Source: an uncultured Pelagibacteraceae bacterium | Lineage (GTDB): Bacteria; Pseudomonadota; Alphaproteobacteria; Pelagibacterales; Pelagibacteraceae | Direction: 5' to 3' | Length of the DNA stretch: 64,000 nucleotides | Assembly: GCA_902573465.1 (NCBI GenBank) | Contig: CACGJX010000001.1 | Location: forward strand, 116,803 to 180,802 | Part shown: one piece after another, positions 49,414 to 58,878 of the stretch | Position numbering within the stretch: position 1 is the first letter of the stretch | Layout of the letters: every line of letters starts with the position of its first letter | Translations under genes and position numbers: made by a program | Notes under the pieces: model-generated | Told to the model about the DNA's origin: nothing | Seen by the model: the letters and a program-made list of their open reading frames with translations, nothing else | The model's database searches: none

Positions 49414-50843
49414 ATCCACCCACCTACAGATTTAACCTCTAGAAACTCTTCTAGACCATGTTCACCAGCCTCTCTACCAATCCCCGAATGTTTAAATCCG
49501 CCAAAAGGCGCATCAACAGCTATACCAGCACCATTAACATCTACCATTCCTGATCTAAGTTTTCGAGCAACTCTCTTAACTTTTTCTTTATCTTTGGTTT
49601 GAATATAATTTGTTAACCCATAGGGAGTATCGTTTGCAATTTCAATAGCTTCTTCCTCTGTTTCAAAAGGCATCACAGATAAAACTGGGCCAAATATTTC
49701 TGTTCTTGCTATTTCCATTTTGTTATTAACGTCAGCAAATACAGTAGGCTTTACAAAATAACCTTTTTCTAATCCATCTGGTTTACCTGGGCCTCCAGCT
49801 ACTAATTTAGCCCCCTCATCAATACCCTTCTTAATCAAAGTTTGTATCTTGTTGTATTGAGTTTCAGAAATAACTGGGCCTATATGCTCTCCCTCTTTTT
49901 TTGGATCACCCACCTCAAAATTTTCTGTGTACTTCTTTAATCTTTCCACAGCATCATTATACATCGATTTTTCAACTAGCATTCTTGTTGGTGCATTACA
50001 TGATTGGCCTGAATTTCTAAAACATCTCAAAGCACCTCTTTCTATTGCATCTGGATCAGCATCTTTAAATATTATATTTGCACCTTTGCCGCCAAGTTCT
50101 AAACTAACTCTTTTAAAATCTTTAGCAGCATTTTGAGAAATTAATGCTCCTGCTCTAGTTGATCCAGTAAATGAAATCATATTAACGTCAGGATGACTTG
50201 TTAATGCATCGCCAGTTGTTGCTCCATCACCATTAACTAAATTAAACACACCTGCTGGAATTTTAGTCTCATCAATAAGCTCAGCTAATATCATTGATGA
50301 TAATGGAGCTAGTTCAGATGGTTTTAAAACCATAGTGCAGCCAGATGCAATTGCAGGCATCACCTTTAAACAAACCTGGTTCATTGGCCAATTCCATGGT
50401 GTGATTAATGCACATACGCCTTTAGGTTCATAAATAAGTCTTTGGTTAGGCGCATGTTCACCTAATGGTTTTTCAAATTCAAAATTTTTCAAATATCTTA
50501 TAAATGATTTTAAATGTGCAGCACCTGTACCCGCTTGGAGTTTTGTTGCAAAATCTTTTGGTGCTCCCATCTCTATCGTAATCGCACTTGCAATGTCAGC
50601 CCATCTTTTCTTATAGTTTTCGTAAAGTTTTTCTAATAATTTTATTCTCTCTTCTTTTGATGAAAACGCCCAAGAACTGTAAGCTTTTTTGGCAGCATTT
50701 ACAGCATCATTTACATCGTCTTTGTTGCCCAGTGTTATAACAGCACAATTTTCTTCAGTTGCAGGATCAATTACTTTGATTTCCTCTTTACTTTTTGGTG
50801 TTACCCATTTGCCGTTGATATAAAAATTTTTTTTATTTTCCAT
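49410..50843 (-). CDS. NAD(P)-dependent aldehyde dehydrogenase
   Basis: TPWNWPMNQVCLKVMPAIASGCTMVLKPSE, VSLELGGKGANIIF, FRNSGQSCNAPTR. Confidence 0.95.
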   Translation of the reverse strand: MENKKNFYINGKWVTPKSKEEIKVIDPATEENCAVITLGNKDDVNDAVNAAKKAYSSWAFSSKEERIKLLEKLYENYKKRWADIASAITIEMGAPKDFATKLQAGTGAAHLKSFIRYLKNFEFEKPLGEHAPNQRLIYEPKGVCALITPWNWPMNQVCLKVMPAIASGCTMVLKPSELAPLSSMILAELIDETKIPAGVFNLVNGDGATTGDALTSHPDVNMISFTGSTRAGALISQNAAKDFKRVSLELGGKGANIIFKDADPDAIERGALRCFRNSGQSCNAPTRMLVEKSMYNDAVERLKKYTENFEVGDPKKEGEHIGPVISETQYNKIQTLIKKGIDEGAKLVAGGPGKPDGLEKGYFVKPTVFADVNNKMEIARTEIFGPVLSVMPFETEEEAIEIANDTPYGLTNYIQTKDKEKVKRVARKLRSGMVDVNGAGIAVDAPFGGFKHSGIGREAGEHGLEEFLEVKSVGGWI

Positions 50844-50863
50844 TGGAGATTCCTAACCTTTCT

Positions 50864-51823
50864 TTATTTTTTTGCAAATAGATTTGTTAACTCATAAACT
50901 ATAGTAGCAGCTGCAAGTGATGTTACCTCAGCATGATCATAAGCAGGTGATACTTCAACAACATCTGCAGAGATTAAATTCATACCAGACAATCCTCTAA
51001 TAACATTAACCATTTCTCTAGTTGTCATGCCGGCTATTTCTGGTGTACCAGTGCCAGGTGCAAAAGCAGGATCTAAAACATCAATATCAATAGATAAATA
51101 TAATGGATTATCTCCTACTCTTTTTTTTATTCTTTCAGCAATTTTATCAGTACCTTCAGTTTGAAACTCATCACAATGAATTATCTTAAATCCAAAACTT
51201 TCATCATTTTTAAGATCTTCTCTGCTGTACAATGGACCTCTAATACCAACATGCATTGAAGCATCATCCATGAATAAATTTTCTTCACGTGCTCTTCTAA
51301 AAGGTGTTCCATGTGTATAAGGCGCACCAAAATAAGTGTCCCAAGTATCAAGATGAGCATCGAAATGAACTAATGCAACTGGACCATTATTAATTTTATT
51401 TACTGCTTTTAATAAAGGAAACGCAATTGTATGGTCTCCACCTAAACTAATTATACCACCAGTTTTTTTAAGAAGATCCAATGCTCCTTCCTCTATTTGC
51501 TTGATTGCTTCATCTATATTAAATGGATTACAAGTAATATCACCAGCATCAGCAACTTGTTGAACTTTAAAAGGCTCAACATCATAATTTGGATGATAAT
51601 TTGTTCTTAAATGTCTTGAAGCTTGTCTAATACTTTGAGGACCAAATCTTGCCCCAGGCCTGTAACTTGTGCCTGCATCGAATGGTATCCCTACAATTAC
51701 AACATCACAGTGCTCAACATCTCTTAGTTCTGGTAGTCTAGCAAAAGTTGATGGGCCAGCAAATCTTGGAACCTTTGTACCACTTACTGGTTGAATGGGT
51801 TCTTTGCTTCTTTTTTTTTTCAT
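50864..51823 (-). CDS. speB: Agmatinase/ureohydrolase family enzyme
   Basis: ISLGGDHTIAFP, VALVHFDAHLDT, YLSIDIDVLDPAFAPGTGTPE. ATG 51823 chosen; the track starts at 51850. Confidence 0.88.
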   Translation of the reverse strand: MKKKRSKEPIQPVSGTKVPRFAGPSTFARLPELRDVEHCDVVIVGIPFDAGTSYRPGARFGPQSIRQASRHLRTNYHPNYDVEPFKVQQVADAGDITCNPFNIDEAIKQIEEGALDLLKKTGGIISLGGDHTIAFPLLKAVNKINNGPVALVHFDAHLDTWDTYFGAPYTHGTPFRRAREENLFMDDASMHVGIRGPLYSREDLKNDESFGFKIIHCDEFQTEGTDKIAERIKKRVGDNPLYLSIDIDVLDPAFAPGTGTPEIAGMTTREMVNVIRGLSGMNLISADVVEVSPAYDHAEVTSLAAATIVYELTNLFAKK

Positions 51824-51877
51824 CACAAAAACTCTATCACATTCTAACAAATTGGAATATCTTCAATAATACTAATT

Positions 51878-52600
51878 ATGAAATTATTAAAGCTCATTTT
51901 ATTGTATTTATTTTTAATTTCCTCAAGCCAAGCAGATACAATTTACGAATTAATAAAAATTCCAAATCTGGAGATTTATAATCTTAAAACTGAAAACAAA
52001 TTAAGATACTTGAATGCTAAACAAGCATTTACAATAGGTGTTGACAATAATATCAATTGTTTCAAATCATCAAAACAAGACCTAGATAAAAAATATAAGA
52101 TTATTGAAAAAAATCTTAATAGATACTCTCAGAACTTTTTAAAAAAAATAAATTTAAAATACATTGTTATGTGTGAGAACTTATCGATCTCAGGTATCAA
52201 TACTGCTGGGATACCTGATAATGTAATGAAAACTTTAATTGTAGATATTAAATTTAATGATAGATATTTTGAAAGAGTGTTACATCACGAAGTGTTCCAC
52301 ATAATTAATGATAGTTTCAAAGATATATTTAACCAAAAAATTTGGTCTAGTTTTAATCCTAAAGAGTTTAATTATGCAAAATGTTCAACATGCACTAAAA
52401 AAATAGGGTTAGAAACATATTCTAAAACAGCTGGTTTTATCACTGAATACTCACGATCCACCGCATCTGAGGATATGGCTGAGGTATTTTCTCATTTAAT
52501 GTATGGAAATTTACCTGCAACGGTTGATCCTATTCTACAAAAAAAGATTGAATTCATCAAAAAAGGACTCCTAAAAATAGATGAAAATTTTATTTTATGA
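51878..52600 (+). CDS. Putative exported zinc metallopeptidase-like protein
   Basis: Signal-like N-terminus; HEXXH motif in RVLHHEVFHIINDSFKD. Confidence 0.6.
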   Translation: MKLLKLILLYLFLISSSQADTIYELIKIPNLEIYNLKTENKLRYLNAKQAFTIGVDNNINCFKSSKQDLDKKYKIIEKNLNRYSQNFLKKINLKYIVMCENLSISGINTAGIPDNVMKTLIVDIKFNDRYFERVLHHEVFHIINDSFKDIFNQKIWSSFNPKEFNYAKCSTCTKKIGLETYSKTAGFITEYSRSTASEDMAEVFSHLMYGNLPATVDPILQKKIEFIKKGLLKIDENFIL

Positions 52601-53241
52601 TTGAAAAGATAAAAGCTTCAAAATCTGAAAAAATAATATTTATATTTGTTGTAATTTTAGGTTTATTTTCAATTACCTCTTTTGTTTTGCTAAAAGATAA
52701 ATGTTTATTTGTTAAGAATTATGACCCAAATAAAATTAATTTTGAAAATCCAAATAACATAGCAATTCTAAACGTTGAGTGTGGAAATGTAATTATAGAA
52801 TTATATCCAGAAATATCTCCAAACGGAGTAGAGAGATTTAAAACATTGATTAAATCTAATGCCTATGATGATGTAGCATTTCATAGGGTCATTAAAGATA
52901 AACTTGTACAAGCTGGTGATGTAGAATTTGGAAAAAAAGGAAACATTGATTATGGAAAAATTGGAAGTGGAAAATCTGGTTTAGGTACAATAAAATCTGA
53001 AGTTGATAAGGATTTTAACTATACCAAAGGAAGTGTAGGATTAGCTCGTTCTTTAAAATATGATACTGAAGATAGTCAGTTTTTTATAATTCTTCAGGAT
53101 GAACCTTTGTATGAAGGAGAATACACACCCATTGGAAAAGTAATATTTGGCTTAGAAGCTTTAGAAAAAATTAAACATTTAAATAAATCTGAATATGTTT
53201 TAAGGCCTGACTTTATAAATACTCTTAGATTATTTAATTAA
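52597..53241 (+). CDS. Membrane-anchored cyclophilin-type peptidyl-prolyl isomerase
   Basis: N-terminal TM; VIIELYPEISPNGVERFKTLI, DDVAFHRVIKDKLVQAGD, EDSQFFIILQDEPLYEGEYTPIGKVIFGLE. Confidence 0.9.
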   Translation: MIEKIKASKSEKIIFIFVVILGLFSITSFVLLKDKCLFVKNYDPNKINFENPNNIAILNVECGNVIIELYPEISPNGVERFKTLIKSNAYDDVAFHRVIKDKLVQAGDVEFGKKGNIDYGKIGSGKSGLGTIKSEVDKDFNYTKGSVGLARSLKYDTEDSQFFIILQDEPLYEGEYTPIGKVIFGLEALEKIKHLNKSEYVLRPDFINTLRLFN

Positions 53242-55456
53242 CCAAAGGTTTTCCAGTAGCAAGAGTATGTTTAATTCTATCTTGAGTTTGTTTAGTTTCG
53301 ATTAATCTCATAAAAGCATCAAGTTCCAATTTAAACAAATCATCCTCTGTAAGAGTTTTATCTTTGGTAGTTTCACCACCACTTAAAACGTGAGCTAATT
53401 CTTTTGCTACAGTCAAACCATGATCCAATATAACTTTATCATTGTAAAGTTTTTCTAAAATTTTGTTCATATCATCAATAACTGCTTTACCAGGTAAATT
53501 AAATCTAAGCTCATTTGGTGCTTTAAAATCCTTGTTTTCATTTAAGATTTTTTTCGATACTTCAAGCAAACTATTTCTATTCATAATTCTTTTATTTTCA
53601 GGCAATAAATATTTCAAAGGCTCTGCCTCAACTGGAGACGTAGCTGTTCTACCATAGCCAATTATATCAAATACTTTTAAAGGTGCATATTTTGGATCTT
53701 TCTTAGCCTCTTCAGTATTTATCCATCTAGCCAGCATTTCTTTACATCCACCTCCAGCTGGAATTAATCCAACAATAGTTTCTACTAATCCGATTACAAT
53801 ATTTGTATGTGAGGCTACAAAATTACTTTGTACTAAAACTTCAAAACCTCCTCCCAACGTTAATCCTGATGGAGCAGATATAACTGGGTACTTAGAGTAC
53901 TTAAGATGTTTGCAAGTTTCTTGAAAATATTTAATAAATTTTTCTATCGATTTAAAATCATTTTTATTTGCAAATTCCATTGTATAAGTCAAGTTAACAC
54001 CAGCAGAAAATTGCATACTTTCATTAATTATTATTAATGGTTTATCAGTTGCTTTCTTAAGAGCATCCATTGAGTCATAATCGAGCGCATTAGCTTTAGT
54101 CGTAAACTCAACAATATTAAAATCATTAAATCTATAAATTGAAGCTGAACTGTTGCCATCAACACTTGAGGCGGTTTTCTTGATCTTACCTAAAGTTTCA
54201 ATTGATGTATATTTTTGCCTTTCACCATAAAAATTTTCATCTTTAGAATTAGATAAATTTTCTAAAAAGTCATTGCCTTTATATTCATCAACTTTATCGA
54301 AGAAATTTTTAACACCAATTTCCTCTAACATCTCAAAAGGTCCTTTCGCCCAGTTAAATCCAAGTCTCATTGCCTCGTCTATGTCATTAAATTCTTTGGT
54401 AATCCCAGGAACTAGAGATGAAGCATATTTTATTATCTTGGATAGTACTGACCAAGCATAGTCTCCATACTTATCATTTCTATTAATTAGAGCCTTTAAA
54501 TCTACTTTGTCAGACTTAATGTCTATTTTTTGACTTGTTGAATACTCGCCAGTTTCAAGATTGATGGCTTCCATAATTTTTCCACTATCGGTCTTCTTCA
54601 TTCTATAAAAGCCGCCTTTACCTTTTCTCCCTGTATATCCAGTTTCAATTAATTTCTTTACTAAAGGAATTTCTTTGGCAACTTCGTGGAACTCATCAGA
54701 CTCAGGAAGTTCTTTGATAAAACTTTTTAAAACATCTGCCATTAAATCTATCCCAATCAAATCATATAATCCAAAAACTCCTGTTTTAGGTATACCCATA
54801 GGTCTACCAAAGATTGCATCTGCTTCCTCAACAGAAAGTTTCATTTTAAATGCTTCAGTCATTGCAATTTGCATTGCATACACACCTACCCTATTTCCTA
54901 GAAAACCTGGAGTATCATTACAAACAATTGCTCCTTTACCTAATTCAACTTCACAAAATTCTTTTAATTGATTTATCGTATTTAAATCATTGTCTTCATT
55001 CTTAACTATTTCTAGAAGACCCATGTATCTAACTGGATTAAAAAAATGGGTAATACAAAAATCTTTTTTTTGATCTTTACTTAAATTTTGAGATAAAACT
55101 TTAATTGGGATTGAAGAAGTGTTTGATGAAACTATTGCTCCATCTTTCCTGCTCTTAAAAATTTTATCATAAATTTGATGTTTTATATCAATTCTCTCAA
55201 CTACTGCCTCAACAATCCAATCAGCATCTTTAACCACATCAAAGTCGTCAAATATATTTCCAACTTTAATATTATTAATTTTTGTCTTGTCAATTAATAA
55301 AGGTGGTCTTGATTTATGTATTCGTTCTCTAGCATTTTGACTTATTTCAGTTTTTAAATCTAAAAGTGTGACAGGGATATTAGCATTACAGAGATGTGCA
55401 GCTATACCACTACCCATTGTACCTGATCCAATAACTACTACATTCTTAATTTTCAT
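53234..55456 (-). CDS. 3-hydroxyacyl-CoA dehydrogenase / enoyl-CoA hydratase fusion
   Basis: 740 aa; VVVIGSGTMGSGIAAHLCNANIPVTLLD, ITHFFNPVRYMGLLEIV, GFLGNRVG, crotonase-like part APSGLTLGGGFEVLVQSNFVA. Confidence 0.92.
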   Translation of the reverse strand: MKIKNVVVIGSGTMGSGIAAHLCNANIPVTLLDLKTEISQNARERIHKSRPPLLIDKTKINNIKVGNIFDDFDVVKDADWIVEAVVERIDIKHQIYDKIFKSRKDGAIVSSNTSSIPIKVLSQNLSKDQKKDFCITHFFNPVRYMGLLEIVKNEDNDLNTINQLKEFCEVELGKGAIVCNDTPGFLGNRVGVYAMQIAMTEAFKMKLSVEEADAIFGRPMGIPKTGVFGLYDLIGIDLMADVLKSFIKELPESDEFHEVAKEIPLVKKLIETGYTGRKGKGGFYRMKKTDSGKIMEAINLETGEYSTSQKIDIKSDKVDLKALINRNDKYGDYAWSVLSKIIKYASSLVPGITKEFNDIDEAMRLGFNWAKGPFEMLEEIGVKNFFDKVDEYKGNDFLENLSNSKDENFYGERQKYTSIETLGKIKKTASSVDGNSSASIYRFNDFNIVEFTTKANALDYDSMDALKKATDKPLIIINESMQFSAGVNLTYTMEFANKNDFKSIEKFIKYFQETCKHLKYSKYPVISAPSGLTLGGGFEVLVQSNFVASHTNIVIGLVETIVGLIPAGGGCKEMLARWINTEEAKKDPKYAPLKVFDIIGYGRTATSPVEAEPLKYLLPENKRIMNRNSLLEVSKKILNENKDFKAPNELRFNLPGKAVIDDMNKILEKLYNDKVILDHGLTVAKELAHVLSGGETTKDKTLTEDDLFKLELDAFMRLIETKQTQDRIKHTLATGKPLVN

Positions 55457-55468
55457 TTGATTATTTTA

Positions 55469-56323
55469 CTATCGATTAATTCCTCTAAGCCTCTCTGATC
55501 GTCTTCTCAAAAGCTCAGCGGTTACCAATATTAATGTTGATAGTATAATTAAACAAGTCGCAACAGCTAGAATTGTCGGACTTAATTGTTCTCTTAAACC
55601 TGTCCACATTTGAATAGGAATAGTTGTATTTTCTAATCCTGCTAAAAATAAAACAACAACAACTTCATCAAAGGAAGTTACAAAAGCAAATAATCCACCT
55701 GAAATAACTCCTGGTAATATTAGTGGCAACGTAATTTTCATAAAAGTATTTACAGGATCACTACCTAAACTTGCGGCAGCTCTAGTTACACTGTGGTCAA
55801 ATCCTGAGAGTGTAGCAGTAACCGTGATAACAACAAAAGGTGTTCCTAAAATTATATGAGCAAGAACAATACCTGTGTGTGTAGCTGCTAAACCAGCTTT
55901 TGCCATGAAAAAAAATATTGCAACACCTGAAATAATTAAAGGTACAATCATTGGAGAAATTAAAACAGCCATTATCAGACCTTTGTAAGGCATGTGCCTG
56001 CTGCTCAAACCTAAGGCAGCAACTGTTCCTAGTATTACTGAACCTATTGTTGCAAAAATTGCAATTATGAAACTATTCTTCGCAGCTAATCCCCAAGGAT
56101 TTTTAGTCCCATAGATCATATCTTTATACCATCTTAAAGAAAAGGCATCAGGGTCAAGGCTTTTCATCCCATCAGAGAAACTTAAAAATTCTTCTGCGTT
56201 GAAAGATAATGGAAAGATTACAAATAAAGGAGCAATAAGAAAAAAGAAAACTGCACCACAAATTGTTAAATAGATATAATGCCAAATTCTATAATGTGGT
56301 TCTGTATATTTTGGTAAAGCCAT
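55469..56323 (-). CDS. potI: Polyamine-type ABC permease (PotC/PotI-like)
   Basis: EAA-type motif AAASLGSDPVNTFMKITLPLILPGVISGGLFAFVTSFDEVVV. Confidence 0.82.
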   Translation of the reverse strand: MALPKYTEPHYRIWHYIYLTICGAVFFFLIAPLFVIFPLSFNAEEFLSFSDGMKSLDPDAFSLRWYKDMIYGTKNPWGLAAKNSFIIAIFATIGSVILGTVAALGLSSRHMPYKGLIMAVLISPMIVPLIISGVAIFFFMAKAGLAATHTGIVLAHIILGTPFVVITVTATLSGFDHSVTRAAASLGSDPVNTFMKITLPLILPGVISGGLFAFVTSFDEVVVVLFLAGLENTTIPIQMWTGLREQLSPTILAVATCLIILSTLILVTAELLRRRSERLRGINR

Positions 56324-56328
56324 ATTAA

Positions 56329-57582
56329 TTATCCTAATTTGATATTATCTATTCCTACTATTTTGTTATAAAGCCAATAAATCACCAACACTCCACTTAA
56401 CAACATTAATCCCATTGCAGATGCGAAACTCCAGTCAAGGGTGCTTTTCATGTGAAAGGCAATCTGGTTACTAATTAAAGTTCCAGATGCACCACCAACT
56501 AAGGCTGGTGTTATGTAATATCCTATCGCTAAAATAAATACTAATAAACATCCTGCACCTATTCCGGGTATTGTTAGTGGGAAGTAAACTTTCCAAAATG
56601 CTACAAATGGTGTTCCACCTAATGATTTTCCAGCTCTCATTAAGCTTGGTGAGATAGTTTTCATTACACTGTATAATGGGAGTACCATGAAGGGTAGCAA
56701 GATTTGTGTCATTGCTACATAACTTCCTGTTTTGTTGTACATCATCTCAGGCCTATTATCATCTGCTACCAATCCTATTCCAACAAAGAAATCATTTACG
56801 ATACCTTGTTGTTGCAACAAAATCATCCAACTGGCAGTTCTTACGAGTAATGAAGTCCAAAACGGGAGCAGCACGCAGATCATTAATAAATTACTATATT
56901 TCATTGGCAGAGTAGCTAACAAATGAGCTATTGGATAGGCCATCAAAAAACAAAAGACCGTCACAAAGAATGCAATTTCCAGAGTTCTTAACCATAATAC
57001 TCTGTGAATTCTCCTATCTTCTTCAACACTTACTATTTTCCCTTCCTCATTTACATACATATCCATTCCTTTTAGATATTTTTGACCTGTAAATTCAGGG
57101 GCTCTTCTTTGAATTGCTCTCCAGTACTCAACATCAGCCCATCTTTTGTGTACTGCCATTATTTGTTCTTTATAATTTCCCTCTTCAAATTTTTTAGATG
57201 CTCTTCTTAATTTTTTGATAATGCTTTTAAAGCCGTTCTTTGTGTAATTTAATTGAGTAGATAGTTTACCTTCTCGTTTATCTTCAACAAGTTTTATAAA
57301 GTCCTCATGAAAAGCTGCGAAAACTTCCTCATCTGGCAACTCTTGTCCGTCCCAATTTTCCATTGCTTTAAAAGTTTTTGGAAGCATTTGTGTTACCATT
57401 TTATCGTCGATACTTCTGAACAACATGTCACCTATTGGAAAAACATAGGTAATAATTAAGAACAATAATAAAGGGGCAACAAGCAAGAAAGCTTTGATCT
57501 TATTTTTTCTCTCAGCTTTTTTAAGACTTACCTCTAAAGGTATCCCATCTGTAGTTAGAATCTGTTTTATTTCTGAGCTCAT
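56329..57582 (-). CDS. potH: Polyamine-type ABC permease (PotB/PotH-like) with a long loop between TM1 and TM2
   Basis: EAA-type motif AGKSLGGTPFVAFWKVYFPLTIPGIGAG; roughly 140-residue hydrophilic stretch after the first TM. Confidence 0.8.
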   Translation of the reverse strand: MSSEIKQILTTDGIPLEVSLKKAERKNKIKAFLLVAPLLLFLIITYVFPIGDMLFRSIDDKMVTQMLPKTFKAMENWDGQELPDEEVFAAFHEDFIKLVEDKREGKLSTQLNYTKNGFKSIIKKLRRASKKFEEGNYKEQIMAVHKRWADVEYWRAIQRRAPEFTGQKYLKGMDMYVNEEGKIVSVEEDRRIHRVLWLRTLEIAFFVTVFCFLMAYPIAHLLATLPMKYSNLLMICVLLPFWTSLLVRTASWMILLQQQGIVNDFFVGIGLVADDNRPEMMYNKTGSYVAMTQILLPFMVLPLYSVMKTISPSLMRAGKSLGGTPFVAFWKVYFPLTIPGIGAGCLLVFILAIGYYITPALVGGASGTLISNQIAFHMKSTLDWSFASAMGLMLLSGVLVIYWLYNKIVGIDNIKLG

Positions 57583-57615
57583 AAATAAAAAGGGCGGTTA
57601 TAAATAACCGCCCTT
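57582..57615 (-). terminator. Terminator/attenuator-like hairpin between the binding-protein and permease genes
   Basis: AAGGGCGGTTA (57590-57600)-TAAA-TAACCGCCCTT (57605-57615): perfect 11-bp stem, U-rich tail on the minus strand. Confidence 0.75.
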
Positions 57616-57652
57616 AAATTATAATATATAATTTAGTTCTTTAAAACTTAAA

Positions 57653-58780
57653 TTATAGACCAGCTTTCATAGCTTCCCATTTTTCACCAAGCTCTGTTCC
57701 GTTATCAGCCCAGAAAATTGGATCTACTAGGAAGTAGTTTTTAGTGTTAGCTGGTGCAGTTGGCATTTGTGGTACCATGTTAGTCTTACCATCTTTATAC
57801 CAAGGCTCACCTTTTTCCATAATACTAATTGAAGATTTTCTCCAAGGAGCATATGCAATGTATTTAGCACTTCCTGCTAACATTTCAGAACTAGTCATCA
57901 TAGCTAAAGCTTTTTTAGCCATACCATTAGCATCGTTTGGTCCACCTTTAACTTGCACGAAATATTCGTAGTCAAGACCTTGGCCATCCCAAACTTGTTT
58001 GATTGGTGCACCTTCTCCAATTTCAGCATTGAAGAATCTACCATTCCAACCAGTAGCCATTACTACTTCACCTGATACTAACAGTTCTGGTGGTTGAGCA
58101 CCTGCAGACCAAAATACACATCCACCTTGTGGATCTGTACATAATTCTTTGATCTTGTTCATCGCTCTTTCAACACCTTTTTCTGTTTCTAAAGCTTTGT
58201 AGATTTTTGCTCCGCCTTTACCTGGCTTAATACCATCTGCAGCTAAAGCGATCTCTAAATTAGTTAGAGCGCTTTTGTAGATAGCTCTTTTTCCAGGGAA
58301 TTTCTTTGTGTTAAAGAAATCTTTGATAGTCTTTGGAGTACCTTTAACGTTTTCAGTGTTATAAGCGTAGTTCCAAGAATATAAAATATTTCCTACAGCA
58401 CATTTACTTGGCATCGCAGTAAAGAAATCTTTACTTGCTGGAGTTCCATCTGGAGCTGGTGGGAAGTCTTTGTCAAAATCAAATTCAACAAATAATCCTT
58501 CATCACATCCAGTGATAGTATCCATTGCGAACACGTCGATTATATCCCACGTGATCTTTCCAGCTTCTTTTTGTGCTTTAATTTCTGATAAACCACCTGA
58601 ATAATCAACCCAAGCAATGTTAATGCCTAGTTTTTTAGCAGTCGGATCACCATATCCTAACTTTTGAGACTCAGTATAAGCCCCACCCCAAGACACTGCA
58701 GTTACTGTTGTTGCGAATGCTGAAGTAGTTAGTGAAAGTACAAAAGAAATAGCTAGTAATATTTTACTTAGTTTTTTCAT
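57653..58780 (-). CDS. potF: Polyamine-type ABC substrate-binding protein (PotD/PotF-like)
   Basis: Signal peptide; VTAVSWGGAYTESQKLGYGDPTAKKLGINIAWVDYSGGLSEIKAQKEAGKITWDIIDV. Confidence 0.85.
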   Translation of the reverse strand: MKKLSKILLAISFVLSLTTSAFATTVTAVSWGGAYTESQKLGYGDPTAKKLGINIAWVDYSGGLSEIKAQKEAGKITWDIIDVFAMDTITGCDEGLFVEFDFDKDFPPAPDGTPASKDFFTAMPSKCAVGNILYSWNYAYNTENVKGTPKTIKDFFNTKKFPGKRAIYKSALTNLEIALAADGIKPGKGGAKIYKALETEKGVERAMNKIKELCTDPQGGCVFWSAGAQPPELLVSGEVVMATGWNGRFFNAEIGEGAPIKQVWDGQGLDYEYFVQVKGGPNDANGMAKKALAMMTSSEMLAGSAKYIAYAPWRKSSISIMEKGEPWYKDGKTNMVPQMPTAPANTKNYFLVDPIFWADNGTELGEKWEAMKAGL

Positions 58781-58790
58781 TTTTCCTCCG

Positions 58791-58804
58791 TTTAAACGTT
58801 TAAA
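58791..58804. promoter_or_regulatory. 14-bp palindrome TTTAAACGTTTAAA upstream of the binding-protein gene
   Basis: Perfect palindrome with central CG, adjacent to the GGAGG RBS of the minus-strand gene. Confidence 0.45.
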
Positions 58805-58878
58805 AAACTAATTAAAACAACTTCAGGGGAGAGAGTCAACAACCCTTTTTATCTACTTATTCAATAATTGTGGAATGT

